Shown piece by piece: positions 48,202 through 58,845 of a stretch of 64,000 nucleotides of DNA. The notes beneath the pieces are model-generated. The model was not told where the DNA came from, ran no database searches, and saw only the letters and a list, made by a program, of their open reading frames with translations. The stretch comes from Chitinophagaceae bacterium (GTDB lineage Bacteria > Bacteroidota > Bacteroidia > Chitinophagales > Chitinophagaceae): contig JANWIJ010000029.1 in NCBI GenBank assembly GCA_025449935.1, positions 1-64,000 on the forward strand, read 5' to 3'. The number at the start of each line of letters is the position of its first letter. Within the stretch, counting starts at the first letter, position 1. Both the position numbers and the translations under genes were made by a program.

Positions 48202-49239
48202 ATGGCGCTACTACATAACCGTATTTCCCGTAAGGAGCTAAAGGAACGCATACTGAACGATCCAACTCCCAGAATGACCCTTTCTTTTTATTGTTATTTT
48301 AAAATTGATGACCCACAGGGTTTCCGGGATGAATTATACAAACAATTGAAGGAATTGAATGTCCTGGGCCGGATATACCTTGCGCAGGAAGGAATCAATG
48401 CGCAGGTAAGCCTGCCAACCGCCAATTTCCATACGTTTAAGGAGTACCTGTATTCCATCGAACCGTTAAAAGGCTTGCGGATAAACGTTGCCGTTGACGA
48501 TGATGGTAAAAGTTTCTATGTGCTGGATGTAAAAATCCGGGGTAAAATTGTCGCTGACGGAATTAATGACCCGGCTTTTGACATGGCTAACCGGGGCCGG
48601 TATGTGAATGCTGAGCAGTTTAACCAGTTGACCAATGACCCGGGTACAGTGGTGGTTGATATGCGAAATCATTACGAATATGAAGTGGGCCATTTTGAAG
48701 CTGCGATCGAAGTACCCAGCGACACCTTCCGTGACCAGTTGCCGATGGTGGCAGCTATGATGAAAGAAGACAAGGACAAAAACATCATCATGTATTGCAC
48801 CGGGGGTATCCGGTGTGAGAAAGCCTCCGCGTACCTGCTCCACAAAGGATTTAAGAATGTATTTCACCTGGAAGGCGGTATTATTAATTATGTCAACCAA
48901 ATAAGGGAGAAGGGCCTGCCCAATAAATTTCATGGTAAAAATTTTGTGTTTGACCAGCGGTTAGGGGAGCGGGTAACAGATGAAATAATTGCTCGCTGTC
49001 ACCAGTGCGGGAAACCGGCAGACACGCATGTCAATTGCGTAAATGATGCCTGTCACCTTTTATTTATACAGTGCGGGGAATGTAAAGCCAGCATGGAAGG
49101 AACCTGCAGCAAAGCCTGTCTTGATTTTATTCATTTGCCGGCGGATGAACAGAAGAAATTACGCAGTGGTATCGATAAAGGGAGAAATGTGTTCAATAAA
49201 GCGAAATCAAGATTATCAAAACTGGGAGATTATAAATGA
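48202..49239 (+). CDS. trhO: Rhodanese-type tRNA uridine(34) hydroxylase
   Basis: [53 protein letters not shown]-terminal Cys cluster. Confidence 0.92.
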   Translation: MALLHNRISRKELKERILNDPTPRMTLSFYCYFKIDDPQGFRDELYKQLKELNVLGRIYLAQEGINAQVSLPTANFHTFKEYLYSIEPLKGLRINVAVDDDGKSFYVLDVKIRGKIVADGINDPAFDMANRGRYVNAEQFNQLTNDPGTVVVDMRNHYEYEVGHFEAAIEVPSDTFRDQLPMVAAMMKEDKDKNIIMYCTGGIRCEKASAYLLHKGFKNVFHLEGGIINYVNQIREKGLPNKFHGKNFVFDQRLGERVTDEIIARCHQCGKPADTHVNCVNDACHLLFIQCGECKASMEGTCSKACLDFIHLPADEQKKLRSGIDKGRNVFNKAKSRLSKLGDYK

Positions 49240-49241
49240 TA

Positions 49242-50192
49242 TCATGTAAACCATCCTGCCAATTTCCCCAGGTCCACATTGCCGCCGCTGAAAATGATTC
49301 CAACTTTCTTTTGCCGGAATTTTTCTTTATGTTTTAATAATGCCGCAAGGGGAACAGCACAACTGGGCTCTATGATTAATTTCATCCGTTCATACACTAA
49401 CCTGAGAGAGGCGATGATTTCCTCATCACTTATGGTATAGATATCTTTTACAAACTGCTTAATAATTGGAAACGTCTTATCTCCCAATTTTGTTAGCAAC
49501 CCGTCGGCAATCGTATTTACATAGGGGGCCGTTTCTATTTTATTGCTTTTGATGGACAGCACCGCGTCAGCAGCACCTTCCGGCTCACCGGCATATACCA
49601 TAGTTCCCGGGGAAAAATAATGTGCGCTCAGCAGGGTGCCGCTCAGCAGGCCACCACCCCCCACAGGGGCAAAAAGGCAATCCAGCCCGGGAATCTCTTC
49701 TATCAGTTCCTTCGCGGCGGTTGCCTGTCCCGTCATTACCCGGTAATCATTGTATGGATGAATAAACTCTGCACCGGTACGGCTAACGATTTCCTGGAGG
49801 GTATTTTCCCTGGCCTGCTGGTTTGGCTCGCAGAAAGTAATCTCGGCGCCGTAACCTCTTACCGCATCCACTTTTACGGCCGGTGAATTATCCGGCATGA
49901 CGATAAAGGCTTTTGTTCCGGAATGCCTGGCTGAATAAGCGATAGCCTGTGCATGATTACCGGAAGAATGAGTGGCAATGCCGCTACCCAGTTTATCTTT
50001 TGGCAGGGATAATACAGCATTCATGGCACCACGGATCTTAAAAGCTCCAATCTTCTGGAAGTTCTCACACTTGAAAAAAAGTTCAGCCCCCGAGATAGCA
50101 TTGAGCGTTCGGGAGGTCAGTACAGGTGTCCGGTGGATGAAAGGTTTTATTCTTTCATGGGCTTCTTCTATTTGTTCCCGGGAGATATTCAT
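49242..50192 (-). CDS. Threonine dehydratase/serine racemase-like PLP enzyme
   Basis: FFKCENFQKIGAFKIRGAMNAV (PLP lysine), SSGNHAQAIA, PVGGGGLLSG. Confidence 0.9.
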   Translation of the reverse strand: MNISREQIEEAHERIKPFIHRTPVLTSRTLNAISGAELFFKCENFQKIGAFKIRGAMNAVLSLPKDKLGSGIATHSSGNHAQAIAYSARHSGTKAFIVMPDNSPAVKVDAVRGYGAEITFCEPNQQARENTLQEIVSRTGAEFIHPYNDYRVMTGQATAAKELIEEIPGLDCLFAPVGGGGLLSGTLLSAHYFSPGTMVYAGEPEGAADAVLSIKSNKIETAPYVNTIADGLLTKLGDKTFPIIKQFVKDIYTISDEEIIASLRLVYERMKLIIEPSCAVPLAALLKHKEKFRQKKVGIIFSGGNVDLGKLAGWFT

Positions 50193-50581
50193 TTCATAAA
50201 TTCTGGTAGTGCAGCAATACAATCAATTTCAATCCCGCACCCCCGGTTCAGCAGGTTACAGGGTACAACGATCCTGGCGGGGCGGTGATCTCCCATGATG
50301 GCAGCAAATGTTTCATTGAATTTCGCCCAGTTGCCGATGTCGGCAATAAATACACTGACTTTTAAAATATGTTTGAGGTCACTGCCGCTGGCTTCCAGGA
50401 TCGTTTCAATGTTTTTCATACACAGCGTGGTCTGTTCTTCAATGGTTCCCAACTGTGCTTCGCCATCAGCACCGAGGGGCAATTGCCCGCTTACATATAC
50501 AAGACCATTATGAACAATACCGGGTGAATAATGACCTTTGGGCTTTTGCATGGCTCCCGGGTAAATTGAATTTATTTCCAT
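50189..50581 (-). CDS. RidA family protein
   Basis: KPKGHYSPGIVHNGLVYVSGQLP; VPCNLLNRGCGIEIDCIAAL; stop overlaps next start (ATGA). Confidence 0.93.
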   Translation of the reverse strand: MEINSIYPGAMQKPKGHYSPGIVHNGLVYVSGQLPLGADGEAQLGTIEEQTTLCMKNIETILEASGSDLKHILKVSVFIADIGNWAKFNETFAAIMGDHRPARIVVPCNLLNRGCGIEIDCIAALPEFMK

Positions 50582-50586
50582 AAAAT

Positions 50587-51705
50587 TTATTTAGTTGAGA
50601 TCCACTTAATACAAACGGGTTTGCCTACTGAAATCCGCTGGCCGGAATCTGACAGCAATCCGGTGGTTGTATTTCTTGTAAAAATCACTATTTCATCACT
50701 GTTCTGGTTCCCGGCCAGCAAAAATTTCCCGGAGGGATCAAAATTAAAGTTTCGTGGGGTTTTTCCCAGCGTGGACTGGTGCCCGGCTAACCTGAGTGTT
50801 CCATCTTTTCGAATACGGTATATAGCAATTGTATTGGCATCGCCCCGGTTGCTGGCATACAGGAACTTTCCATCCGGGGATACATGAATATCCGCGCTGC
50901 CGGCAAACCCCGTATCCCCCGCCGGCATAGTACTTATTTTTTGTTTTCTGGTAAGCACTCCTTTTTTATATTTATAAAACACCACGGTACCACTTAGCTC
51001 TTCGATGAGATATGCAAATTTGTGATTTGGATGAAAGGTGAAATGCCTGGGGCCGGATCCGGGATCTGATGCGGCGAATTGCTGTATCGTCGGCTCCAGT
51101 TCGCCATTAGCAGCATCAAATGTATAAATCATCACCCTGTCAACACCGAGATCAGGAACAAAGAGCCACTTGTTATCGGCAGACAGGATAGCGCTATGGA
51201 CATGTGGTCCCTTTTGCCGTTGCGGGTCTTTACCAGACCCAAGATGCTGATGGGTTGATCTTGATGTTCCCAAACTTCCATCAGCAAGTACCGGTAGCAC
51301 GGACAAGTTTCCGCTGGTGTAATTGCCAGCAAATACCCATTTACCGGTTTTGTCAATTTCCACATGACAGGGGTGATCGCCTTCCGTGAGTTGTTGATTA
51401 AGAAACGTCAGCGTTCCCGTTGATTTGTTAAATGAAAAAGCGGCTATTTCTCCGCCCATGCCGTTATTGCCCTTTTCATGCACAGCGTAAACAAATTTTT
51501 CATCAGGAGAAACAGTGATAAAAGATGGATTGGACGTTTTTATATGACTTACTGCCTTCGCTGATCCATCGCTGCTGTTGAATTTGTATACATAAACGCC
51601 TTCGCTCTTGGGGGAGTCGTAGGTTCCAACCAGCAGGTAATACTCCTGCGCGTGCACCGGGTGAAACCCGGTGGCAATAAGGAAAGAAAGAAACAGGAAT
51701 TTCAT
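50587..51705 (-). CDS. Lactonase family (6-phosphogluconolactonase-like) beta-propeller
   Basis: Signal peptide; YYLLVGTYDSPKSEGVYVYKFN; GPRHFTFHPNHKFAYLIEEL. Confidence 0.9.
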   Translation of the reverse strand: MKFLFLSFLIATGFHPVHAQEYYLLVGTYDSPKSEGVYVYKFNSSDGSAKAVSHIKTSNPSFITVSPDEKFVYAVHEKGNNGMGGEIAAFSFNKSTGTLTFLNQQLTEGDHPCHVEIDKTGKWVFAGNYTSGNLSVLPVLADGSLGTSRSTHQHLGSGKDPQRQKGPHVHSAILSADNKWLFVPDLGVDRVMIYTFDAANGELEPTIQQFAASDPGSGPRHFTFHPNHKFAYLIEELSGTVVFYKYKKGVLTRKQKISTMPAGDTGFAGSADIHVSPDGKFLYASNRGDANTIAIYRIRKDGTLRLAGHQSTLGKTPRNFNFDPSGKFLLAGNQNSDEIVIFTRNTTTGLLSDSGQRISVGKPVCIKWISTK

Positions 51706-51842
51706 AAATGATTTTAACAAATGGTGAATATCTTTTTTTCAAATGAATTTAACAAACCGGGAATCAACTGTTTGATGGTTTGGCACACTCTTATCATTGT
51801 ATTACCGGCAACTTAACATTTTAAAACATAAAAACAAATGCC

Positions 51843-52268
51843 ATGAAAAGAATATTTACTCTATCAGCTATCGTTCTTGTTTTTGCATCGTTACTCGGGG
51901 GCTGCGTGAAAGACAGCTTTAATAATGGTGGACACGGTGAAAGCTACTGGCTTTCAAAAGAACAGGGAGAAGTCGTGTACAGCGACAGTTACTGCAACTA
52001 TTTTGTAGTGGAAACATATTATGGTTACACCGTTATACAGGCCTACGGTAGTTACAAGCCTTATGAGGGCAGCATTGTTTATGGTAACTTCAGTAATGCC
52101 GGAACCAGGGATATGTATAATTATTCCTCCCGCACGGTTTTTACCGGAACAGTAACAGACTACTGGCTGAGTTATACCGAAGCACAGGATGCGCTTGATT
52201 ATTATTGCCCGATGTACGGCAAAAACCAGGCAAGGGTATTCAAAAAGTCTACGGTCATCAAAAAATAA
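51843..52268 (+). CDS. Small Tyr-rich lipoprotein, hypothetical
   Basis: MKRIFTLSAIVLVFASLLGGCVKD lipobox; unusually Tyr-rich mature part. Confidence 0.75.
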   Translation: MKRIFTLSAIVLVFASLLGGCVKDSFNNGGHGESYWLSKEQGEVVYSDSYCNYFVVETYYGYTVIQAYGSYKPYEGSIVYGNFSNAGTRDMYNYSSRTVFTGTVTDYWLSYTEAQDALDYYCPMYGKNQARVFKKSTVIKK

Positions 52269-52279
52269 TCCCGTTATTC

Positions 52280-52325
52280 AAAGGCCATAGCACCCTTACA
52301 AAATTAAGGTGCTGTGGCTTTTTTA
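52280..52325 (+). terminator. Rho-independent terminator
   Basis: AAGGCCATAGCACC...GGTGCTGTGGCTTTTTT. Confidence 0.75.
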
Positions 52326-52336
52326 TTGCTGTGCTT

Positions 52337-53098
52337 TCAGGACACAAAAGGCATTCCCCGGAGCGCATTCACCAGCAGGAAAATTATAATAACTGCATAG
52401 GCACAGGAAAAAAGAATAATGCCTGCCGGTTTTTTGAATACATAATACCCGGCCAATGGAAGTATTTGTAAAGAATGAATGCCAAAAAAATGCGCAATCC
52501 TCAGGTCACCATAATCCCTGCTCCAGTTTACCAGGGGTAAGCCGGCTCCGCCATCCGGGCCGCCCACCGTATGCTTCATCATCGAAAGCATCAGGCCGCC
52601 TTCCAGGGAAAAAACAATAAAAAGCAGGATCCCGAGGCGTATACCCCAGGCATAGGAGGCCGGAATAACAAATTGTTTTTGCCGGAAAAAAGAGATGGAG
52701 ATTTTAATGCAGGTGACAGTAAAAATGACAATAAATATTCCCATCAGGTTAAAAACCATGCCGTCAAACGTGCTGCTGATATTATAATGCGAAGTGGTGC
52801 CCCGGATCGCCTGCAACAGGATAAGACCATTTTCAAAAAACATGGAAAAGACCAGCAAGTAGGAATATCTTTTGATCTTTTTAAAATTATCCAGGTAATG
52901 CAGCAGCCAGCCCATCGTCAGGATCATGATACCAACGGAAAAATAAAATTTCATGGGTTTGAGCCAACGGCTTACTCCAAGCAGCTGCGTTTTATCCGTA
53001 AGCAAGAAAACAAGACAAGCGAACCCTACAAACAGGTTAAACAGGCCAAACCAGAAAAGAAGCGCATTCCGCTGTTTTAACCGTGAGAAGAAATTCAT
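52337..53098 (-). CDS. Hypothetical multi-TM membrane protein
   Basis: 253 aa, about seven TM segments. Confidence 0.75.
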   Translation of the reverse strand: MNFFSRLKQRNALLFWFGLFNLFVGFACLVFLLTDKTQLLGVSRWLKPMKFYFSVGIMILTMGWLLHYLDNFKKIKRYSYLLVFSMFFENGLILLQAIRGTTSHYNISSTFDGMVFNLMGIFIVIFTVTCIKISISFFRQKQFVIPASYAWGIRLGILLFIVFSLEGGLMLSMMKHTVGGPDGGAGLPLVNWSRDYGDLRIAHFFGIHSLQILPLAGYYVFKKPAGIILFSCAYAVIIIFLLVNALRGMPFVS

Positions 53099-53103
53099 AA
53101 AAA

Positions 53104-53544
53104 CTAATTGTAATTGGCAGCAAAATAGTTCCTGCTCTTGATAAAACGAATCAGGAGGTATAACAGCAAACCCACCGGCCCGAGCAGGAAGGTAAAAATG
53201 AGGCAGGGGAGGACGAGCCAGTGACTGATACCGTATTTGAGTGAATTTCTTTTTATCCAGATTCCGGTCACGAGGTCAAAAGCCAGGTAATGCACCCAAC
53301 CTGCCGTTAACAATAATTTATTTTGAAACAAGCCCATCACGCCGTCCAGGCTTCCGAATTTTTTTATATCTGCGGGATTAAATGAGCTGGTAATCAGCCA
53401 GGCGTATACAATGGCCAGTAAGGTGATGATTACAGCAACCAGGAACTTGTCTATGTCAACAATTACCGGCGAACCGATGATCAGTAACAGCCAGCCCACC
53501 GCGGCAATGCTGCTGCATAGCTGGAAAATTAAATCAGGAGTCAT
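53104..53544 (-). CDS. ABA4-like (DUF4281) membrane protein
   Basis: WVHYLAFDLVTGIWIKRNSLKYGISHWLVLPCLIFTFLLGPVGLLLYLLIR. Confidence 0.82.
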   Translation of the reverse strand: MTPDLIFQLCSSIAAVGWLLLIIGSPVIVDIDKFLVAVIITLLAIVYAWLITSSFNPADIKKFGSLDGVMGLFQNKLLLTAGWVHYLAFDLVTGIWIKRNSLKYGISHWLVLPCLIFTFLLGPVGLLLYLLIRFIKSRNYFAANYN

Positions 53545-53578
53545 AACAAGAACTGTTTAACTCCTTAAAGCTAGTCAT

Positions 53579-54538
53579 TCACAGAACCCGGGAAGAAATT
53601 TTTTCCAGGGCATTTGTGATCCTTGCAAATGTTTCGTCCTCGTCAAGCTCCTGCGGGATGAATAATTTCCCGGTTAACTTTTCGTAAAGCTCAATGTATC
53701 TTTTTGAAATGGTATCCACCCAGTCATCTTCCATGGGGGGAACTGTTTGTCCTTCCTTTCCCATGAAGTGATTGGCAATAAGCCATTCCCGGACGAATTC
53801 TTTACTTAATTGTTTTTGCCGCCCGCCTTTTTTTTGTCTTTCTTCAAATCCATCCGCATAAAAGTACCTGGAACTATCCGGTGTGTGAATTTCGTCCATG
53901 AGACAGATCTCATTTCCAATTTTTCCAAATTCATACTTTGTATCCACCAGGATCAGTCCCCTCTTAGCGGCAATTTCTTTTCCCCTCGCAAATAATTTTA
54001 AAGCGTAGTCGCTGAGTGTCTCCCATTCCTCTGCGGAAGCCAGGCCACTTTTTATTATTTCGGCTGCGCTGATGTCTTCATCATGACCTGCTGAAGATTT
54101 CGTGCTGGGGGTAATAAGGGGGATTGGGAATGGATCATTTTCCTTCATGCCGCCGGGCATTTCCACTCCACAGAGCATTTTTTTTGTTTTCGGACCCGCC
54201 TGTTCAGCAGTTTGGTAGGTCCGCCAGGCATGCCCGGTGAGATTTCCCCTGACAACCATTTCAATTTTGAAGGGAATACATTTTTTGCCGACCGACACAT
54301 GCGGGGCCGGAACAGAAAGGAGCCAGTTCGGACAGATATCCGAGGTAGCTTCCAGCATGCAGGCCGCAACCTGGTTCAGCACCTGTCCCTTAAAAGGAAT
54401 CGGGCGGGGTAAAATGACATCAAAAGCGGAGATCCGGTTGGACGCAATCATCACAAGATATTCATCACCGATAAAATAAACATCCCTGACCTTGCCGCTG
54501 TAAAAACCCGTTTGTTTTGGGAAGGAAAATGGAGCCAT
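53579..54538 (-). CDS. purC: Phosphoribosylaminoimidazole-succinocarboxamide synthase
   Basis: GKVRDVYFIGDEYLVMIASNRISAFDVILP; IPFKIEMVVRGNLTGHAWRTY; LVDTKYEFG. Confidence 0.94.
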   Translation of the reverse strand: MAPFSFPKQTGFYSGKVRDVYFIGDEYLVMIASNRISAFDVILPRPIPFKGQVLNQVAACMLEATSDICPNWLLSVPAPHVSVGKKCIPFKIEMVVRGNLTGHAWRTYQTAEQAGPKTKKMLCGVEMPGGMKENDPFPIPLITPSTKSSAGHDEDISAAEIIKSGLASAEEWETLSDYALKLFARGKEIAAKRGLILVDTKYEFGKIGNEICLMDEIHTPDSSRYFYADGFEERQKKGGRQKQLSKEFVREWLIANHFMGKEGQTVPPMEDDWVDTISKRYIELYEKLTGKLFIPQELDEDETFARITNALEKISSRVL

Positions 54539-54688
54539 ATTCCGAAAGTAAGAAGAGGTCAAAAACCAGCCAATCCGGGGTGATTCAAGATTTCAACAAC
54601 TTATCCTTTTCCCTTAAAAATTAAATTTTTAGATAAAGTTTACAATGCTTATTTTTCCGTCAAATTCCAAAACTAAAATTCCCTATTT

Positions 54689-57640
54689 ATGAGAAAAAGC
54701 TACTGCTATTTAGCTGCCTGGCTTATGGCTGTCCTGTTTTCGTTGGCTGCTTATGCACAGACAGTTACTATCTCAGGTACTGTCCGTAACGAATCATCCA
54801 AAGAAAATGTTCCGGCCGTTTCAATCCGTGTTAAAGGAACCAACCAGGGTACGTATACAAACTCCGATGGAGCGTTTACCTTAAAAGTCAGTAAACTCCC
54901 CGTTGTGCTGGTTTTTACTTCCATTGGATATTCTGACCAGGAGTTAACCGTATCAGACGCCTCTCAACCAATCAGTATCGATTTTAAAGTAAATAATGCA
55001 CTTGGACAGGAAGTGGTGATTGCCGCAACCCGTACTCCCACCCGTTTACTGGAATCACCCGTAACCGTGGAGAGAATGAGCAGCAATACACTCCGGAATG
55101 TCGCGGCGCCCAATTATTATGAAGCCATCGCCAACCTGAAAGGGGTGGATGTCCATACAGCCAGTTTGACCTTTCGTACGGTTACAACCCGTGGATTTGT
55201 CAGCAGCGGTAATACCCGGTTAAACCAGTTGATCGATGGTATGGACAACCAGGCCCCCGGGTTGAATTTTGCAGTGGGCAGCGTGATCGGACCTTCAGAC
55301 CTGGACGTTGACAACGTGGAAATATTGTCGGGTGCTTCATCGGCCTTGTATGGCTCCGGTGGAATGAACGGAACCGTGCTGATCACGACTAAAAATCCTT
55401 TCAAATACCAGGATCTCAGTTATAATATCAAACAGGGTATTATGCACGTTGACGGAAAGCAGCGGAACGCGGCCCCTTATTATGACTGGTCATTTCGCTG
55501 GGCAAAAAGCATTAAGAACAGGATCGGTATTAAACTCGCAGCCCAGCTGGTAAAAGGTAGTGACTGGGAAGCGGAAGATTACAGGAATAAACAACAGATA
55601 GGTATCCTGAGCAAAGTGGTTGGCGGAAACCGCAGCAATGACCCCAATTTCAACGGCATCAATATGTACGGGGATGAGACCAGTGCAGACATGAATGGGT
55701 TTTCATATTTCGTACAGGACCAGACAAGGAGAAGTATACTGGCAGCTACGGCTCCAATTATTCCCGGCGGTTTTGATGTGGTGAATGCAGCCAACGCGTA
55801 TTTTACGGCAATCGGAAACCCGCAATACCCCACAAATGCGCAGATCGCAACTTTTATTACCAGCCTTGCGCCTTTCGGACCTTCAGCCCAGGCCGCTGTA
55901 CAGCAAATGATGCCCTTCTATATTGGATTAAGAAATGGTTATTTCAACAAAGCGAGTATTTCAAGGACCGGTTATGAAGAACAGGTTCTTGTGGATTATA
56001 ATACGATCAACGTAAAGCTAACCGGTGGACTGCATTACAAAATAAATGAAAGACTGGAAGCTTCCTTTAACTCTTATTTCGGAACCGGTACTACTGTGTA
56101 CACCGGGGCTGACAGGTATTCATTAAGAAACCTGAAAATGGCCCAGCATAAACTGGAATTCAGAACGCCAAACTGGTTTTTGCGTGGTTACACGACCCAG
56201 GAAAATGCCGGGGATTCATATAACGCCTCAGCGTTGGGAGCATTCCTGAATGAAGCTTACCGGCCCAGTTCTGCGTGGTTCCCGTTATATATTGGAACCT
56301 TCTCTGAAGGCCGCCGTCAAAATGGTGCAGCCGGAGTTTTCCCAAGCGATTTCACCTTGCATTCATCCGCCCGGGCCTCTGCGGACGTAGGAAGATTTAT
56401 TCCCGGTACGCCCCGTTATGATAGTGTAGCGAGGGTCATAAAAAGCACTGCCATCCGGAAAGGGGGAGCGCTGTTCCTGGATAAATCTGACCTGTATGCT
56501 GCAGAAACACAATTCAACCTTTCCCAGTTGGGTGGATTCCATGAGAAAGTTGAAGTATTGGTTGGCGCAAACTGGAAGCAATGGGTAATGAACTCACAGG
56601 GAACTATTTTTGCTGATACTTCTTCCAGGATCAGGATTAATGAATATGGCGGATATATCCAGTTAAAGAAAAGTTTATTGAATGATGTGCTGACATTAAC
56701 AGCCTCCGGCAGGTATGATAAGCAAACCAACTTTGAAGGTAAATTCACCCCAAGGGTCACAGCGACTTTTAAAGTAGCCAATGAAAATTATGTACGGGCT
56801 TCATACCAGACAGCTTACCGTTTCCCGACCAACCAGAACCAATACATCAGTCTTGTTACAGGTTCCGGCGTGCTGATGGGTTGTTTACCTGAATTCCAGG
56901 ATTATTATAAGCTGAATTCAACATTGCCCGGTTATACGGCGGCAAGTGTACTTGCTTACCGTTCGGGAAACCTGGGGGATTCCGGCAGGCTGGTGGTTGC
57001 ACAATACAAGGAAGTGAAACCTGAAACGGTGAAATCCTATGAACTCGGGTATAAAGGTGTTATCGCCAAAAGACTGTTGCTGGATGCTTATGTTTATTAC
57101 AGCCAGTACGAGGACTTCCTGGTCAGTACAGCGGTAGTTCAATCAAGAGCAGGAAATAAATTCGAACTCTATTCCCCGTTCAGCAGCACCAACCTGTCTT
57201 ACGTACAAAATTCAGCGCAGGAAGTGAAAGCGCTCGGATGGGGTGTTGGCCTGGAGTACAAGGCATATAAAAATTTCTTTGTTTACGGTAACGTATTCTC
57301 CGACCAGTTAAGGGATGTAGCGTCGGATGTAGTTACTTTCTTCAATGCACCCAAATACCGTTATAATATTGGTTTAAGAAATGAGAACGTTTGCCATAAT
57401 ATCGGTTTTAACGTGGTATTCAAATGGCAGGATAACAATTATTACGAAGGAACTTTTGTAACCGGCACACTGCCTTATTTTGGCTGGTGGGATGCACAGG
57501 TTACCTATCGTCCTGCAGGCACCAAGAGCACTTTCCGCGTAGGGGGCACCAACCTGGGCAACCAATACCAGCGGACTGGTTTTGGCAGCCCGTCAGTAGG
57601 AGGTCTCTACTATGTCAGCTACGGATTTAATTTGTTCTGA
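54689..57640 (+). CDS. TonB-dependent receptor
   Basis: CarboxypepD_reg-like ISGTVRNESSKENVPAVSIRVKGTNQGTYTNSDGAF; plug NVEILSGASSALYGSGGMNGTVLITTKNP; barrel terminus YYVSYGFNLF. Confidence 0.93.
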   Translation: MRKSYCYLAAWLMAVLFSLAAYAQTVTISGTVRNESSKENVPAVSIRVKGTNQGTYTNSDGAFTLKVSKLPVVLVFTSIGYSDQELTVSDASQPISIDFKVNNALGQEVVIAATRTPTRLLESPVTVERMSSNTLRNVAAPNYYEAIANLKGVDVHTASLTFRTVTTRGFVSSGNTRLNQLIDGMDNQAPGLNFAVGSVIGPSDLDVDNVEILSGASSALYGSGGMNGTVLITTKNPFKYQDLSYNIKQGIMHVDGKQRNAAPYYDWSFRWAKSIKNRIGIKLAAQLVKGSDWEAEDYRNKQQIGILSKVVGGNRSNDPNFNGINMYGDETSADMNGFSYFVQDQTRRSILAATAPIIPGGFDVVNAANAYFTAIGNPQYPTNAQIATFITSLAPFGPSAQAAVQQMMPFYIGLRNGYFNKASISRTGYEEQVLVDYNTINVKLTGGLHYKINERLEASFNSYFGTGTTVYTGADRYSLRNLKMAQHKLEFRTPNWFLRGYTTQENAGDSYNASALGAFLNEAYRPSSAWFPLYIGTFSEGRRQNGAAGVFPSDFTLHSSARASADVGRFIPGTPRYDSVARVIKSTAIRKGGALFLDKSDLYAAETQFNLSQLGGFHEKVEVLVGANWKQWVMNSQGTIFADTSSRIRINEYGGYIQLKKSLLNDVLTLTASGRYDKQTNFEGKFTPRVTATFKVANENYVRASYQTAYRFPTNQNQYISLVTGSGVLMGCLPEFQDYYKLNSTLPGYTAASVLAYRSGNLGDSGRLVVAQYKEVKPETVKSYELGYKGVIAKRLLLDAYVYYSQYEDFLVSTAVVQSRAGNKFELYSPFSSTNLSYVQNSAQEVKALGWGVGLEYKAYKNFFVYGNVFSDQLRDVASDVVTFFNAPKYRYNIGLRNENVCHNIGFNVVFKWQDNNYYEGTFVTGTLPYFGWWDAQVTYRPAGTKSTFRVGGTNLGNQYQRTGFGSPSVGGLYYVSYGFNLF

Positions 57641-57662
57641 TAAAAATAACTGGGTTTTAAGT

Positions 57663-57695
57663 AAAAGGTCCCCCGCTGATTGCGGGGGACCTTTT
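57663..57695. terminator. Strong bidirectional terminator
   Basis: AAAAGGTCCCCCGC-TGATT-GCGGGGGACCTTTT, perfect 14-nt arms. Confidence 0.9.
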
Positions 57696-57861
57696 TTATT
57701 GCACCAATGCGAACAGCGGTAGTTACTAAATACTCAAAAGTTAAATGGCGCTATTGTTATTAGCTGCAGCAGCATTCAATTGAGTACTTGTCTCGTGGTT
57801 CTAACATGCAGGCTCAGTTGGAGCTGCTGCCTGACGGGAATTCAAAAAGAAGGGTCTGCAA

Positions 57862-58791
57862 TCAAACGAGGGTCTTCATGACCTGGCCGATCATATAACC
57901 GTTGTGATAGATCTGTAAGGTATAAGTGCCTTTCAGGTATTCATCGGCGTTAATCGAAAACAACAGTTTCTTGCTTTCTCCTTTGGGGTATTCAAATCTC
58001 ACTTTCCGGGTAAAAGGTATTTTTCCCCCGGCATGAAGTGTCATGGTGGAAGAAGCTTCCCAAACGTCATCATTTTTGAGGATGCTGCCATCTGGCTGTG
58101 TGATCACGATAAAGATATCGGCGTTGTCATACTGGGTTATATTATTCTGCACAGTAAAAGATATAACCAGCTTGCTGATCTTTTTTGCCTGGTTGCTTTC
58201 CTGTTCTTTTTCACTTTTTAGGGTAACCGGGGAGAACTGAATTTCTGAAGCTACAAAGACAGCGGCCAGGTTAACTTTCTCGGACAGTGCTTTGTTTTCA
58301 TCACCAAGCCGTTTCATGTTTTCCTGCAACCCGGTAATTTCTCCGGATAAGAGGGACATCACATTCGTTAGTCGCTGCTGTTCACTCTCCATAGATTCTT
58401 TCTGTGTTTTCAGGTCGTCTACCAGCGTCTGTAGTTCACCTATTTTTTGCTGCGCGACAGAAAGTTCTTCGGGAGAGGCGACCCGGTTTTTTAGTATGCC
58501 ATCAATTTCAGTTTTCAATTTATAGATGACCGCCAGCTTTGCATTTAGCTGGGACTTCAGCGAGTCGGCGTTCAGTCGGGTAGAATCGAGCTTCGAATCA
58601 AGCGTGCTGATGGTGGAGGAATACATTTTCTGCAGGGAATCCCGGACGCCCTGGGCTACCGCAATAGAATCTTTTACAAAAACCTCCGTTCTTTTTTTAC
58701 CGTATTGTGTTTTATCATACAAATGATAAATCCATGTGCCGATAAGTCCCACAGAGAGGAGAGCGAGCAGTAAGGTTCGTATGTCTTTCAT
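57862..58791 (-). CDS. Membrane-anchored coiled-coil protein (paralogue A)
   Basis: N-terminal TM LLLALLSVGLIGTWIYHLYDK, coiled coil, C-terminal YTLQIYHNGYMIG. Confidence 0.8.
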   Translation of the reverse strand: MKDIRTLLLALLSVGLIGTWIYHLYDKTQYGKKRTEVFVKDSIAVAQGVRDSLQKMYSSTISTLDSKLDSTRLNADSLKSQLNAKLAVIYKLKTEIDGILKNRVASPEELSVAQQKIGELQTLVDDLKTQKESMESEQQRLTNVMSLLSGEITGLQENMKRLGDENKALSEKVNLAAVFVASEIQFSPVTLKSEKEQESNQAKKISKLVISFTVQNNITQYDNADIFIVITQPDGSILKNDDVWEASSTMTLHAGGKIPFTRKVRFEYPKGESKKLLFSINADEYLKGTYTLQIYHNGYMIGQVMKTLV

Positions 58792-58845
58792 GTGTTCAGG
58801 ATAAAATGGACAGATGACCGGTAAATTCCAGTTGGGTGTATTGGG

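Noticed and set aside
51782-51800. TTTGGCACACTCTTATCA considered as a sigma-54 (-24/-12) promoter
   Set aside because: The -24-like TGGCAC is present but the -12 element TTGCA/T is not matched.
54560-54688. Search for a cobalamin or other riboswitch upstream of the TonB-dependent receptor
   Set aside because: The roughly 150-bp leader shows no recognisable B12-box or other conserved riboswitch core.
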